Source of the DNA: Mycolicibacterium cosmeticum
GTDB taxonomy: Bacteria; Actinomycetota; Actinomycetes; Mycobacteriales; Mycobacteriaceae
NCBI RefSeq assembly: GCF_000613185.1
Contig: NZ_CCBB010000003.1
Location: forward strand, 558,001 to 622,000
Length of the DNA: 64,000 nucleotides
Reading direction: 5' to 3'
The notes under the pieces were generated by a model. It saw only the letters and a list, made by a program, of their open reading frames with translations. It was not told the origin of the DNA and ran no database searches. Shown here in pieces: positions 24,763-33,963 of this stretch; position 1 is the stretch's first letter; the number at the start of each line of letters is the position of its first letter. A program made the position numbers and the translations under genes.

Positions 24763-26439
24763 CTACGGACTCTCCAACACCGTCGTCACCGGCGCCTGTT
24801 CGGAATGTCCACTGCCGCCCGAACCACTGTGCGACGACCCGCCGGAGGGCGATTCGGCCGATGGCGCCTTGGTCACGGGCGGTGCCTCGACCACCGGCGG
24901 CTGCTCGACCGGCGCGACGGGAGTCACGGGTTGCACCGGAGTGACCGGTTGCACCGGGGTCACCGGGGTGACCGGTTCGACGGGCGACGTCGGCGGCGCG
25001 ATCGTCGTGGTGGGCGGCACCGTGGTGGTGGCCGTGGTGGCCGTGGTGGTGGTCGGGGGCGCCGACGTGGTCGTCGTCGGAGTCGACGTGGTGGTGGTCG
25101 GGGTGGTCGTGGTCGGAGTGGTGGTGATGGTGACCGTCGGCGGTGTCCACGGTGTCAGCGGCGGCAACACGATGACCGGCGGAATGGGAATCGGGACCGC
25201 CGGCGCACCGGCGGGCGGGGGTGGTGCCGCCGGGGGAACCTGCACCGGGGTGGGCGCCTGCGGTGCCGGTGTCACCGCCGGCGGGCTGACGCTGCGGGAG
25301 CGCGCCGGGGCGGCGGGTGCCGCCGGTGCCGGGGTGAGCACGGCGACCGGCAACGCCACCGGATCGGGCTCGTGCGGGACGGGCGGCAGATACCGGCCGG
25401 GCACGGTGTCGGACTGCACGGGTGCAGGTTGGGCGCTGACCACCGCCGCCGGACGGATGTTCACGGCGACCGTGACGGCCAAGGTCGCGAAGCTGGCCAC
25501 CAGGAACCCCACCGCGCTGCCCATCAGGATCAACCGCGGCGGCGGGGCCGGAATCGCCTCGGTGAAATCGGCGCCCGCCTCGTCTTCCTGCTCGGGCACG
25601 AACTCGGCGATGGCGGCCTCGGACATCTCGTCGTACCCGGACCACGGTTCGTCGTCGGAGGCCTGCGAATACGCCAGCTGCGGCGCCAGTTCGGTGTTCG
25701 CCGCGTTGACGGGTGCGGCCTGCGTGGCGTCCACGACCGGGGCGGCCTGCGTCGCGTCGAGCACCGGCGCGGCGGCGGTGGCGGCGACCACCGGGGCGAG
25801 CTGGGTGGCCGCGCCGGCCGGTGCGGCGCCCGAACCGTCGGCGGTGTGCGCGGCGCCGCGGGCAATCGCGTAACCGGCGTCGGCCGGTACCTGCACGGGC
25901 ATCGTCGAACGGAGTTCGGCGGCAATGGAATCCAGGTCCAGGCGCTGGCCCGTCAGCATCACCCGGATCTCCGGCGGTGCCTGCTGCAGCACCGTCGCGC
26001 ATGCGACGGCCGCTCCCGCGACGCCGATCGGCACCGACGCCAGGGTCGACGCCAGCGCCGGGTTGTCGCCGACGACCGTCAGCGACACCGTGTCGTCGTC
26101 GGCCAACAGCAGCGACGCGTCGACGCCCTGGCTGCGGGCCAGCGACGCGGCCGCCTCGGCCTCGGTGACCACGTCGACATTGGGCACCCCGGCGTCGACC
26201 ACGGTCTGACGCAGCGTCTGCGCCTCGGCGGCGTCCGGCAGACACAGTCGCGTCGCGGCCAGCCGGTTACCCGAGGCGGCGATCTCGCGATGGGTGCCGA
26301 TGATGGTCTCGGCGAGCTCGCCCAGTGCGTCATCGTCCAGATCGAATGCGTACTGATCGAGCACCTGGGTGCCGGGGGAATCGATCATCGCCAGCCGCGC
26401 CACCCGACCGGTGACCGCGACCCCGAGGACTACGTCCAC
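24763..26439 (-). CDS. Membrane-anchored protein with N-terminal DUF7159-like domain and long Pro/Thr-rich tail
   Basis: A 558-residue protein. The N-terminal about 170 residues (starting VDVVLGVAVTG and running through VTEAEAAASLARSQG and DDDTVSLTVVG) resemble the mycobacterial actin/Hsp70-like N-terminal domain recently named DUF7159; the name is given from memory and is not certain. One membrane helix is near residues 310-335 (LILMGSAVGFLVASFATLAVTV). The C-terminal about 220 residues are extracytoplasmic, low-complexity, Pro/Thr/Val-rich with TTTPTTTT runs and VTPVQP repeats. Start GTG at 26439 has AAGGAG upstream. It is divergent from a membrane protein gene across about 130 bases. A cell-wall-spanning or scaffold role is possible but unproven. 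Confidence 0.7.
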   Translation of the reverse strand: MDVVLGVAVTGRVARLAMIDSPGTQVLDQYAFDLDDDALGELAETIIGTHREIAASGNRLAATRLCLPDAAEAQTLRQTVVDAGVPNVDVVTEAEAAASLARSQGVDASLLLADDDTVSLTVVGDNPALASTLASVPIGVAGAAVACATVLQQAPPEIRVMLTGQRLDLDSIAAELRSTMPVQVPADAGYAIARGAAHTADGSGAAPAGAATQLAPVVAATAAAPVLDATQAAPVVDATQAAPVNAANTELAPQLAYSQASDDEPWSGYDEMSEAAIAEFVPEQEDEAGADFTEAIPAPPPRLILMGSAVGFLVASFATLAVTVAVNIRPAAVVSAQPAPVQSDTVPGRYLPPVPHEPDPVALPVAVLTPAPAAPAAPARSRSVSPPAVTPAPQAPTPVQVPPAAPPPPAGAPAVPIPIPPVIVLPPLTPWTPPTVTITTTPTTTTPTTTTSTPTTTTSAPPTTTTATTATTTVPPTTTIAPPTSPVEPVTPVTPVQPVTPVQPVTPVAPVEQPPVVEAPPVTKAPSAESPSGGSSHSGSGGSGHSEQAPVTTVLESP

Positions 26440-26568
26440 GGCTTTACTCCTTGCCTCACGCGTGCTCTGCCACCCCCGACGCTTCGACCGTTCCAAGCTA
26501 CCGCACAGCACGGGGTGCCGAGCAGAAGTCGATACCCTGCCCACCGCCCGCGTGGAAGGATCGGGCGG

Positions 26569-28077
26569 GTGAGCGATCGCACCGGTTACATTCCCCGCCG
26601 CACCAACCGGGTGCGCGACGGTGCCGCCGTCGCCCTGCTGATCCTGGCGCTGCTGCTGCCGTGGAATCTGCGGTTCGGGCTCGGCATCCCCGGCAGTGGC
26701 GGATCGTTGTTCGTCATCCTGGTCATCGCGACGGCGTTGGCCGTCGGTGCCGCCGCGGTGCCGCATGTCCGCCCGCTCACCGATATCCGGCGCGCCACCC
26801 GGGTCCGGGTGCTGTTGTGCGCCCCCTACCTGCTCGTGGTCGTGGTCTTCGTCGGCTATCACCTGGCGCAGACCGTGCAGCACGGCGGCACCGGGGCGGT
26901 GCCACCCGGCGTCGGGCCGGGCATGCTGCTCGGAGTGGCCGGGGCGCTGATGGCGGCGCAGCCGCCGATCACCTCGATCACCATCGAGGACAACGGTTTT
27001 CGGCGCTGGTATGCGATCGCGCGGGTCATCGGCTTCGTCTCGATCGGGCTGGCGACGCTGTCGGTGGCCTTCAACCTGTATTGGCGGCTGCGGTACCTGT
27101 TCGTCACCGAAGGCGCCTTCGGCGGGCATGACATCGCCGTCGTCGTCTCCACCCTGCTGTACGGCGTCGAGGCGTTGATCGCGCTGGTCATCGCCTCACG
27201 CTGGTTGACCGAGCGGACCGCGGCCGCGCGCCTGGCGACCACGGCGTTGGGCGCGGCGGGCGCGGTCGCGGCGACGCTGACGTGGATCAGCGGTATCGGT
27301 CGCGATATCGATGCGTTCCACGGCATCGCCCAGAACACCTCGACCGCGGCCATCGGCTATGAGGGTTACCTCGCCTGGGCCGCGGTGGCCGGAATCGTCG
27401 CGCCGACAACCTTGTACGCCGTCTTCCTGATCAAACCGCCGACCATCGGCGCCTACCGTGGTGCCGCACAGAAATGCCTGATGCTCATCGCGTTCTGGGC
27501 GTTCGCATCCGCCGCCCTGCGCGTGGTCGACTACCTGATCGCGCTGTCCTTGGACCTGCCCCGGGCGCTGTACGACAGCGTCGCGATGACGGCGTTCAAC
27601 CTGATCACGGCGGTCATCGCACCGTGGCTGCACCGCAACGTGAGCAGTGCGGTGGTGGCCGCCGCGTTCGGTGGCGTGCTGTTCGTCTTCAGCATCGCCA
27701 ATGTGGCGATCGGGGTGGCGCTGGCGCCGCGGTATGCCACGCCGGCGCCCGACGCCGTCTACGGCAACAACCTGGCCCAGCAGATCACCAGCACCTTCGA
27801 CGTGACCGTCGCCGTGCTGAGCCTGATCGTGCTGGCTGTCCTGCTGTTCACCGGCCCGTTGGCGGGGCTGGTGATCCGGCGGCGTACCCGACCGGCGCCG
27901 GATCCCGTCGTCGAGCCGCAGCAGGCCACCGTGCCGAGGATCGTGCGGCGTCAGGATGACCGGACGACGGTGCTGGAAGCGCCGGCCACCACTGCGCTGG
28001 AAGCGCCGGCTACCACCGCGCTGGAGGCGCCGACCCAGGCGCTGCGCATCCAGCGCAAGCCCACCCGCGGGCAGTGA
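26569..28077 (+). CDS. Multi-pass membrane protein with C-terminal ALEAPATT repeats (DUF7937-like)
   Basis: A 502-residue protein with about 10-12 hydrophobic segments from residue 20 to 440. The C-terminal about 60 residues are cytoplasmic and basic, with three near-identical units LEAPATTA in tandem. The N-terminus is basic (SDRTGYIPRRTNRVRDG). It appears related to a mycobacterial membrane protein family labelled DUF7937 in recent annotation, but this is from memory. GTG start with GGAAGGA upstream. Divergent from the DUF7159-like anchored protein, so the two may be linked. Convergent with tspO with one base between stops. Function unknown. Confidence 0.7.
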   Translation: MSDRTGYIPRRTNRVRDGAAVALLILALLLPWNLRFGLGIPGSGGSLFVILVIATALAVGAAAVPHVRPLTDIRRATRVRVLLCAPYLLVVVVFVGYHLAQTVQHGGTGAVPPGVGPGMLLGVAGALMAAQPPITSITIEDNGFRRWYAIARVIGFVSIGLATLSVAFNLYWRLRYLFVTEGAFGGHDIAVVVSTLLYGVEALIALVIASRWLTERTAAARLATTALGAAGAVAATLTWISGIGRDIDAFHGIAQNTSTAAIGYEGYLAWAAVAGIVAPTTLYAVFLIKPPTIGAYRGAAQKCLMLIAFWAFASAALRVVDYLIALSLDLPRALYDSVAMTAFNLITAVIAPWLHRNVSSAVVAAAFGGVLFVFSIANVAIGVALAPRYATPAPDAVYGNNLAQQITSTFDVTVAVLSLIVLAVLLFTGPLAGLVIRRRTRPAPDPVVEPQQATVPRIVRRQDDRTTVLEAPATTALEAPATTALEAPTQALRIQRKPTRGQ

Positions 28078-28078
28078 G

Positions 28079-28576
28079 TCAGCGCGTGCGGTTGCGCCAC
28101 CAGATCGGCGTGGACAGGGCTGTGGCGAACGCGCACCACGCCGGGTAGAGCGCCAGCGGGGCCGCCTTGGTGCCGTTGACCTCGACGGCGCGCCGGGTCA
28201 GGTCGGCGCTGCTGACGGTCAGCGCGGCGGCGCCCAGGGCGGCGGCACCGAGTTTGCGCCGGCCGAAGAAGATCCACGACCAGCCGGCGTTGAGCACCAG
28301 GTTGACGACCAGGGCGACGATGTAGGACGTGCGTTTGGCCGTCTCCCCGCGCGCCTGCAGTTCGTCGAGCGTCGCCGAGGACACCAGCGCGATATCGGTG
28401 TACAGGATGGGCCAGACGATCGGGAACACTTGGCGCGGAGGCTGATACGGCGGCTTGCGCAGATTCTCGTACCACGACGACTGCGCCGGCCGGCTGGCCA
28501 GACCGCCGACCACGGCGGTGGCGGTGACGGCGGCTGCGGATGCGAGTTTGGTTGCGAGGGCCATGACGACCAACAT
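28079..28576 (-). CDS. tspO: TspO/MBR family membrane protein
   Basis: A 165-residue protein with five membrane segments, the family norm. The signature WYENLRKPPYQPPRQVFPIVWPILY is split over the first loop and helix 2; in shorter form the key tryptophan and proline residues are WY, KPPY, PPRQVF, VWPILY. NAGWSWIFFGRR near residue 105 fits the fourth helix. TspO proteins bind porphyrins, haem intermediates and sterols and act in stress. The ATG at 28576 has GAGG upstream; an in-frame ATG at 28564 (MALATK) is a possible start. It lies 12 bases downstream of nothing on its strand: its upstream neighbour ends at 28589, so it is probably co-transcribed with the flippase-like gene. Confidence 0.88.
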   Translation of the reverse strand: MLVVMALATKLASAAAVTATAVVGGLASRPAQSSWYENLRKPPYQPPRQVFPIVWPILYTDIALVSSATLDELQARGETAKRTSYIVALVVNLVLNAGWSWIFFGRRKLGAAALGAAALTVSSADLTRRAVEVNGTKAAPLALYPAWCAFATALSTPIWWRNRTR

Positions 28577-28588
28577 ACGGACGCCTCG

Positions 28589-30985
28589 TCAGATCATGTC
28601 GTTACGCGTCAGCCACCGCATCACCGGCCAGCCGACGAACACCGGCAGCCAGCACGTCAGGACGCGGTACAGCAGCACCGACGGCACCCCGATCGCGGCG
28701 GGCACCCCGAAGGCGGCCAGGCCACCGATCAGGGCGGCCTCGACGGCGCCGACACCGCCCGGGGTGGGAGCCGCCGACGCGAGTGTGCCGCCGACCATGG
28801 TGACCACCGTGACGGTGACGAACGACGTGTCACCACCGAACGCTTCGACGCTCGCCCACAGTGCCAGGGCGGCGCCGAGCGTGGTCCCGGCCGCGCCCAG
28901 CACGATGAGGCCCAGCCGCTTGGGTTCCCGGGACAGCTCGATCAGGTCGCCGGTGACCTCCTTGAGTTTCGGCCGCAGCGACGACGCCAGCCAGCGGCGC
29001 AGCTTGGGCACCGCCAGGAACATCCCGATCAGTCCGAGGGCCACACCGGCGGCCAGGTAAAGCACCGTCGCGCTCGGCACGAAGTGCGACAGGTTCGCCG
29101 ACGCGCCGGCGATGGTGGTGAACAGGATCAGTAGCAACACGTGCACGATCACCTGCACGGTCTGCTGCAGCGCCACCGCCGCGGTGGCGCGCAGCGGGGT
29201 GAGCCCGGCCTTCTGCAGGAAGCGGGCCGCCAGCGCGAGGCCGCCGACACCGGCCGGGGTGGTGGTGGCCGCGAACGTGTTGGCCACCTGCATGATCGAC
29301 AGGTTGCGGAAACTCACCAGCCCGTCGGCGCAGGCCCACAGCGCCGCGGCGGCTCCGACGTAGGTCAGCGCCGACACCATCAACCCGAGCATCGCCCACC
29401 ACCAGTTGGCCGACCCCAGCTCGGAGAAGAAGGTCGGCACCGTGCTGATGAAGGGGTAGGCGACGTAGACCAGCGCCACCAGCAGCACCAGTTGGATCAC
29501 CTGGACGCGGGTGAAGCGGGTGATGGTCTCGGGCCGGATCTGGCCGGCGCCGGTCTGCTCCTGCACCTCCTCGCGGGCCGCCTTGATCACGTCCGAGGCG
29601 TCCGGCACGTGCTCGCGGATCCGTTTGGGCACCGCCGATTTGGTGAGCCGGCGCGAGGCGGTCAGCACGGTGTCCTGCCCGAAGGCGTCGATCGCGGCCG
29701 CGACGGCGGTCGACGCGCCGTACAACGCCGTGGTGGTCACCAGCAGGTGCGCGATATCGGACTGCAGCTGCTGTTCGGTGGCGCCGTATTCGGCATAGGC
29801 GAAGCCGCCGAAGCGCACCGCGCCGTCGTCGACGGTGATCTCCTTGGCCCGCAGATCGCCGTGCGAGATGCCGTGTTCGTGCAGTGCGCGCAGGGCCGAC
29901 CAGACCTCGCCGGCGGTCGCGACATCGGCGGTCAGGGCGGCGCCGCGCGCGGGTTTGCGGGCGTACAGCGTCCAGCCGCGGTCCAGTGCGGCCATCGCCA
30001 CCGTGGAGGTGTTCGCCAAGCCCAGGTCGCCGATGGCGATGGCCATCAGCGCCCGGTGCTCGACGGCGCGCCGCATCGAGGTCTGCAGCGGAGCGGTCTC
30101 GTCGTCGCGCAGCCGGAACTTGATCCACAGTTGGCGCAGGGCGCCACCGCTGCGCTGATTCGGCCCGTACAGCTCGGCCACCGCGGTGGCATCGGAGCTG
30201 GTGGCCGCCAGCACCAGCGGGCCCGGGCCGGGCGGGTGGATGACGGCGAGCGTCGTCGCCACGAACCCGCGCCGGTCCAGCGCCCGGATCGCGCCGTCCA
30301 ACGGCACTTCCAGGGCCGGTGTCCCGACCACCCAGACCACCAGGGCGCCGACGAACCAGCCGACCGCCAGCCCGAGCAGCGAGCGGGCCGGCACCACCGC
30401 GCTGACCACCAGGTGAATCGGCACGAACGCCAGCAGCAGCGTCCACCACCACCGCCGCAGCCGCCGTGACAGCCACGGCCCGGACACCGTGAGCACCGCC
30501 GCCAGCAGCGCGATCCAGCGCGGGTCGTCGAGGAACTGGGACAGCTGGGTGTCCAGCCGGTCGGACAGGTCGAAATGCCACTGCGGGGCGGCGATGCCGT
30601 TGCCGGAGATGGACAGGGAGAGTATGGCCAACGCTCCCGCCGCGGCGTACGCGCCCAGCAGTTTCACCTGCCGGGACAGCACCAGGCTGACCAGGATGAC
30701 GAACGGCAGCGCCAGGATCGCCACGCCGTAGGCGAGGTAGACCAGGTTGGACTGGGTCGGGGTGAGCACGCCGATGATCTCCGACACCGACCGCTCCAGG
30801 GCCACCCAGTCATTGCGGGTGATCAGCGAGCTGGTGATGACGGTGGCCAGGAACAGGGCGGCCAGCACCAGCCGCAGGATGTCGTTGGTGCGCCTGGTCA
30901 ACGGTTGCAGCAGGCTCCCGGTGACACTGATGTCCCGGCCGTCGACACGCACGTGGACAACGTAACCGCTCGTCACGCCGAGCAT
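28589..30985 (-). CDS. Flippase-like (UPF0104/LPG-synthase-type) membrane protein with degenerate kinase-like domain
   Basis: A 798-residue fusion. N-terminal part (about residues 30-225) has six or so membrane helices. A soluble region (about 240-460) resembles an aminoglycoside-phosphotransferase or lipopolysaccharide-kinase fold, with HGISHGDLRAKEITVDDGA, but the expected Asn after HGDL is Glu and the second Asp (DFG/DFD) is replaced by RFGGF, so it looks like a pseudokinase. The C-terminal part (about 490-790) is the lysylphosphatidylglycerol-synthase-type transmembrane domain, with TTPAGVGGLALAARFL and PTPGGVGAVEAAL, the conserved loops of that family. ATG at 30985 is chosen as the first in-frame start, without a clear ribosome site. 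Divergent from the receptor kinase. Confidence 0.8.
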   Translation of the reverse strand: MLGVTSGYVVHVRVDGRDISVTGSLLQPLTRRTNDILRLVLAALFLATVITSSLITRNDWVALERSVSEIIGVLTPTQSNLVYLAYGVAILALPFVILVSLVLSRQVKLLGAYAAAGALAILSLSISGNGIAAPQWHFDLSDRLDTQLSQFLDDPRWIALLAAVLTVSGPWLSRRLRRWWWTLLLAFVPIHLVVSAVVPARSLLGLAVGWFVGALVVWVVGTPALEVPLDGAIRALDRRGFVATTLAVIHPPGPGPLVLAATSSDATAVAELYGPNQRSGGALRQLWIKFRLRDDETAPLQTSMRRAVEHRALMAIAIGDLGLANTSTVAMAALDRGWTLYARKPARGAALTADVATAGEVWSALRALHEHGISHGDLRAKEITVDDGAVRFGGFAYAEYGATEQQLQSDIAHLLVTTTALYGASTAVAAAIDAFGQDTVLTASRRLTKSAVPKRIREHVPDASDVIKAAREEVQEQTGAGQIRPETITRFTRVQVIQLVLLVALVYVAYPFISTVPTFFSELGSANWWWAMLGLMVSALTYVGAAAALWACADGLVSFRNLSIMQVANTFAATTTPAGVGGLALAARFLQKAGLTPLRATAAVALQQTVQVIVHVLLLILFTTIAGASANLSHFVPSATVLYLAAGVALGLIGMFLAVPKLRRWLASSLRPKLKEVTGDLIELSREPKRLGLIVLGAAGTTLGAALALWASVEAFGGDTSFVTVTVVTMVGGTLASAAPTPGGVGAVEAALIGGLAAFGVPAAIGVPSVLLYRVLTCWLPVFVGWPVMRWLTRNDMI

Positions 30986-31120
30986 GGGTACCGGCGCAGC
31001 GTGAGATGCAGCGGATCCCGGCTGACACGTGACGACAATTTTGCCACTGTGATGTAGCTTCGATCGACACTGCGACTCAGCCAAGAACGCGACACAGGGC
31101 CGGCGCCGAGAGGGAACACG

Positions 31121-32884
31121 GTGGACGCGACACCTTTCGGGCACTATCAGCTTCAGGAGCTGATCGGCCGCGGCGGGATGGGCGAGGTCTACCAGGCCTA
31201 CGACACCCGGACCAAACGGGTGGTCGCGCTCAAGGTGTTGCCACCCAACCTGGCGCTGGACGCCACCTTCCAGGCCCGGTTCCGGCAGGAATCGCAGGCC
31301 GCGGCGGGGGTGAACGATCCGCACGTGGTGCCGATCCACGGGTTCGGTGAGATCGACGGGCGGCTCTACCTGGACATGCGGCTGATCGAGGGACGCACCC
31401 TCGGCGCCATCCTGGCCGATGCCGACACACCGCTGGAGCCGGAGTTCGCGGTGAAGGTGGTCGAGCAGGTGGCCTCGGCGTTGGATGCCGCGCACAAACA
31501 GGACCTGATCCACCGCGACGTCAAGCCGTCCAACATCCTCATCACCAAGCAGGACTTCGCGTATCTGATCGACTTCGGTCTGGCCCGGGTGGCCGGTGAG
31601 GTCGGGATGACGACGGCGGGCAGCACGCTGGGCACGCTGGCCTATATGGCGCCCGAACGGTTCGACGGTGGCCAGGCCGACCCGCGGGCCGACATCTACG
31701 CGCTGACGTGCGTTCTCTACGAGTGCCTCACCGGGACGCGGCCGTATCCGGCCGACAGCCTGGAGCAGCAGATCGCCGGGCACATGGTCGCCCCGCCGCC
31801 GAAACCGTCGGCGGTCGATCCCCGGCTGCAGCCCTTCGACGAGGTGATCGCCAAAGGCATGGCGAAGAAGCCGGGTAAGCGCTACCAGACCGGCGCCGAG
31901 TTGGCGGCGGCTGCCCGCCGGGCGGTGCACACCCCGGTGCGGGTGACCGGTTCGGGGCGCCATTCGGTGCCGCGCGGTGGCGGCGCCGGTCGCCGGGTGC
32001 CGCAGCGCGCGTTGCTGGCTGCCGGGGTGCTGGTGTTGGTGGGCGCCAGCGCCGTGGCCGCGTGGAAATGGTGGGACCCGGGCAAGGCGGTGGTTGCCGA
32101 CGGGCCGCCCGGGTCGGTCGCCGCGATCGCCGCCACCGTGCCCGCCGACATCCGCGACACCGGCAAACTGGTGATCGGCGTGAATGTCCCGTACGCGCCC
32201 AACGAGTTCAAGAACTCGGCCGGTGAGATCGTCGGCTTCGACGTCGACCTGATGAATGCGGTGGCGCGCACCCTCGGTCTGACACCCGAATACCGCGAGA
32301 CCGAATTCGACCAGATCATCCCGTCGGTTCAGAGCGGCGCCTTCGACGTCGGGATGTCCTCGGTCACCGACACGCGGGAGCGCCAGAAGCTGGTCGACTT
32401 CGTGACCTATTTCGAGGCGGGCACGCTGTGGGCCCAGCGCGCCGGTGCGACGGTCCGCCCGGATTCGGCGTGCGGGTTGCGAATCGGTGTGGCGGCCAGC
32501 GTGATCCAGGAGACCGTCGAGATTCCGGCCAAGAGTGACGAATGCGTCGCGGCGGGTCTGGCGCCGATCGAGAAGGTGGTCTACAACCGGCAGGACGACG
32601 TGACGGCGGCGCTGATCGCCGGCGATATCGTTGCGATGTCCGCGGATTCGCCGGTGACGGGTTTCGCCATCAAGCTCAGTGGCGGGGCCCTGGTTCCCGC
32701 CGGTGATGTGTTCGACGCGGCGCCCTACGGCTGGCCGGTGGCCAAGGGCTCGCCCTTGGCGCAGTCGCTGCTGCAGGCGTTGGCACACCTGATTTCCACC
32801 GGCGAGTACAAGACCATCGCCACCATGTGGGGTGTGGAGAAGGGCATGGTCGCCGAACCGGTCCTGAACGGGGCTTCGCGGTAG
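31121..32884 (+). CDS. Receptor Ser/Thr kinase with extracellular solute-binding domain
   Basis: A 587-residue two-domain receptor. The cytoplasmic Hanks-type kinase spans residues 8-270: glycine loop IGRGGMGEV, Lys38 in VALKVL, Asp133 in HRDVKPSN, DFG at 151-153, activation loop with several Thr and Ser before APE (178-180). A membrane helix lies at about 296-315. Residues about 345-580 form a type-3 extracellular amino-acid-type solute-binding domain: GKLVIGVNVPYAPNEF, GFDVDLMNAVA, DVGMSSVTDT. The domain normally belongs to ABC transporters; here it should present a small-molecule ligand to the kinase. GTG at 31121 has AGAGGGA upstream. Comparable fusions occur in mycobacteria. Ligand and substrates unknown. 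Confidence 0.9.
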   Translation: MDATPFGHYQLQELIGRGGMGEVYQAYDTRTKRVVALKVLPPNLALDATFQARFRQESQAAAGVNDPHVVPIHGFGEIDGRLYLDMRLIEGRTLGAILADADTPLEPEFAVKVVEQVASALDAAHKQDLIHRDVKPSNILITKQDFAYLIDFGLARVAGEVGMTTAGSTLGTLAYMAPERFDGGQADPRADIYALTCVLYECLTGTRPYPADSLEQQIAGHMVAPPPKPSAVDPRLQPFDEVIAKGMAKKPGKRYQTGAELAAAARRAVHTPVRVTGSGRHSVPRGGGAGRRVPQRALLAAGVLVLVGASAVAAWKWWDPGKAVVADGPPGSVAAIAATVPADIRDTGKLVIGVNVPYAPNEFKNSAGEIVGFDVDLMNAVARTLGLTPEYRETEFDQIIPSVQSGAFDVGMSSVTDTRERQKLVDFVTYFEAGTLWAQRAGATVRPDSACGLRIGVAASVIQETVEIPAKSDECVAAGLAPIEKVVYNRQDDVTAALIAGDIVAMSADSPVTGFAIKLSGGALVPAGDVFDAAPYGWPVAKGSPLAQSLLQALAHLISTGEYKTIATMWGVEKGMVAEPVLNGASR

Positions 32885-32892
32885 GGGGAGCG

Positions 32893-33756
32893 TCAGGCCC
32901 TGAGCCGCACCATTCGGGTGGTGGAGCTCTCATCCAGTTCGACGGTGTCCGACCGTGATCGCAGAAAATCGCTGAAAGAGCGGAAACCCAAAGACTTTTC
33001 GCTGAAAGACGGATCCATCCGCTTCATCTGTGCTTTCACCGCGGAGTTGTGCAGCCAATCGACGTCGTCCCTCTCCAGGCCGATCTGCAGGGCCCGGGTG
33101 AGTAACGCGGTCGCGGCAGCTTGTGGATCCGGGGCCGCTGGTTCCTCCGGCTCGGATTTCTTGGTACGGCGGACGGAGCTCTTCGGCTCGGCGGCCGGCG
33201 TCGGCTCGAACGCCGGCACCCCGGGCAGCGCGTCGTAGACCACGAACTCGTCGCAGGCGGCGGCCAATGCGCGGCTCGAGGACCCGGCCACGCCGATGCC
33301 GACGACGTAGCGGCCCAGCCGTTTGCAGCGCTGGGCCAGCGGGATGTAATCCGAGTCGCCTGCGACGATCACCACGTGGGTCAGGTCGGGCAGCCGGAAC
33401 ATGTCCTCGACGGCGTCGACGGCCAGCCGGATGTCGGCACCGTTCTTGCCGTAGGCGGCCGCGGGGAACAGCTGGACCAGGTCGACCGCCCGCCCGACCA
33501 GCTGCTGGCGGTACCCGGCGTTGACGTCGGCCGACCAGTCGGCATAGGCGCGGGTGAGCACCAGGGTGCCGAACGACGAGGCGAAGTCCAGTACGGCCCC
33601 GACGTCGACGGTGGCTCGGGCCAGCGGATCCGGTTGCAGGCCTTTGGCCTTGTCGCGCTGAAATGAATTGCGCCCGTTGACCTGGTCGTATCTGGAGATG
33701 ACGATGTTGTCGAAGTCGAGGTAGACCGCGACGCGGGTAGCGGTGGCGTCTGTCAT
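32893..33756 (-). CDS. NYN-domain (PIN-like) protein with C-terminal OST-HTH/LOTUS domain
   Basis: A 287-residue protein. The NYN (LabA/DUF88-like) nuclease-type domain covers residues about 6-180: VAVYLDFDNIV with its acidic pair, GADIRLAVDAVEDMF and VVIVAGDSDYIPLAQ, the conserved acidic residues that bind a divalent metal. A linker rich in Pro, Lys and Glu follows. The C-terminal about 70 residues (VDWLHNSAVKAQMKRMDPSF with SLGFRSFSDFL) match an OST-HTH/LOTUS RNA-binding domain. Together they suggest an RNA-processing or RNA-silencing role; no experiment can be cited. ATG at 33756 is chosen because the fold starts shortly after; an in-frame ATG lies at 33774. Convergent with the receptor kinase, 8 bases apart. 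Confidence 0.88.
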   Translation of the reverse strand: MTDATATRVAVYLDFDNIVISRYDQVNGRNSFQRDKAKGLQPDPLARATVDVGAVLDFASSFGTLVLTRAYADWSADVNAGYRQQLVGRAVDLVQLFPAAAYGKNGADIRLAVDAVEDMFRLPDLTHVVIVAGDSDYIPLAQRCKRLGRYVVGIGVAGSSSRALAAACDEFVVYDALPGVPAFEPTPAAEPKSSVRRTKKSEPEEPAAPDPQAAATALLTRALQIGLERDDVDWLHNSAVKAQMKRMDPSFSEKSLGFRSFSDFLRSRSDTVELDESSTTRMVRLRA

Positions 33757-33860
33757 GGGTCCAGTGTTGCCCATGGGCCCGTCCGCACCGGCGCCGAGCC
33801 CGGCTCGCGCCCCGGGCGGCGAATCATCGATCGCCGGCGCGACATCTTTGCCAGTTAGTC

Positions 33861-33903
33861 GGCCGACCGGCAAGGTTGCACTGGCCGACAGGCAAGCTAG
33901 TGT
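33861..33903 (+). promoter_or_regulatory. Direct repeat overlapping a candidate promoter
   Basis: GGCCGACCGGCAAG (33861-33874) and GGCCGACAGGCAAG (33883-33896) are 22 bases apart, two helical turns, on one face of the helix. A TTGCAC (33876-33881) and TAGTGT (33898-33903) with 16-base spacing form a reasonable sigma-A-type promoter pointing to the small membrane protein gene at 34024, with the second repeat within its spacer. Arrangement suggests an operator. Confidence 0.45.
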
Positions 33904-33963
33904 GCCCGACTGACCTGGGCAAACGCGCGTAAGCGCAGCTCCATCAAACTGTGTCCGCAAGTT

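Noticed and set aside
24727..28077. A single 1116-codon plus-strand open frame
   Set aside because: Its first 600 codons run antisense to the anchored protein gene and are Gly/Arg/Asp-rich nonsense; only the part from GTG 26569 with a ribosome site is a plausible membrane protein.
28589..32788. A 1399-codon minus-strand frame over the receptor kinase
   Set aside because: The upstream 600 codons are antisense to the kinase gene, whose domains are unmistakable; the real start of the flippase-like protein is near 30985.
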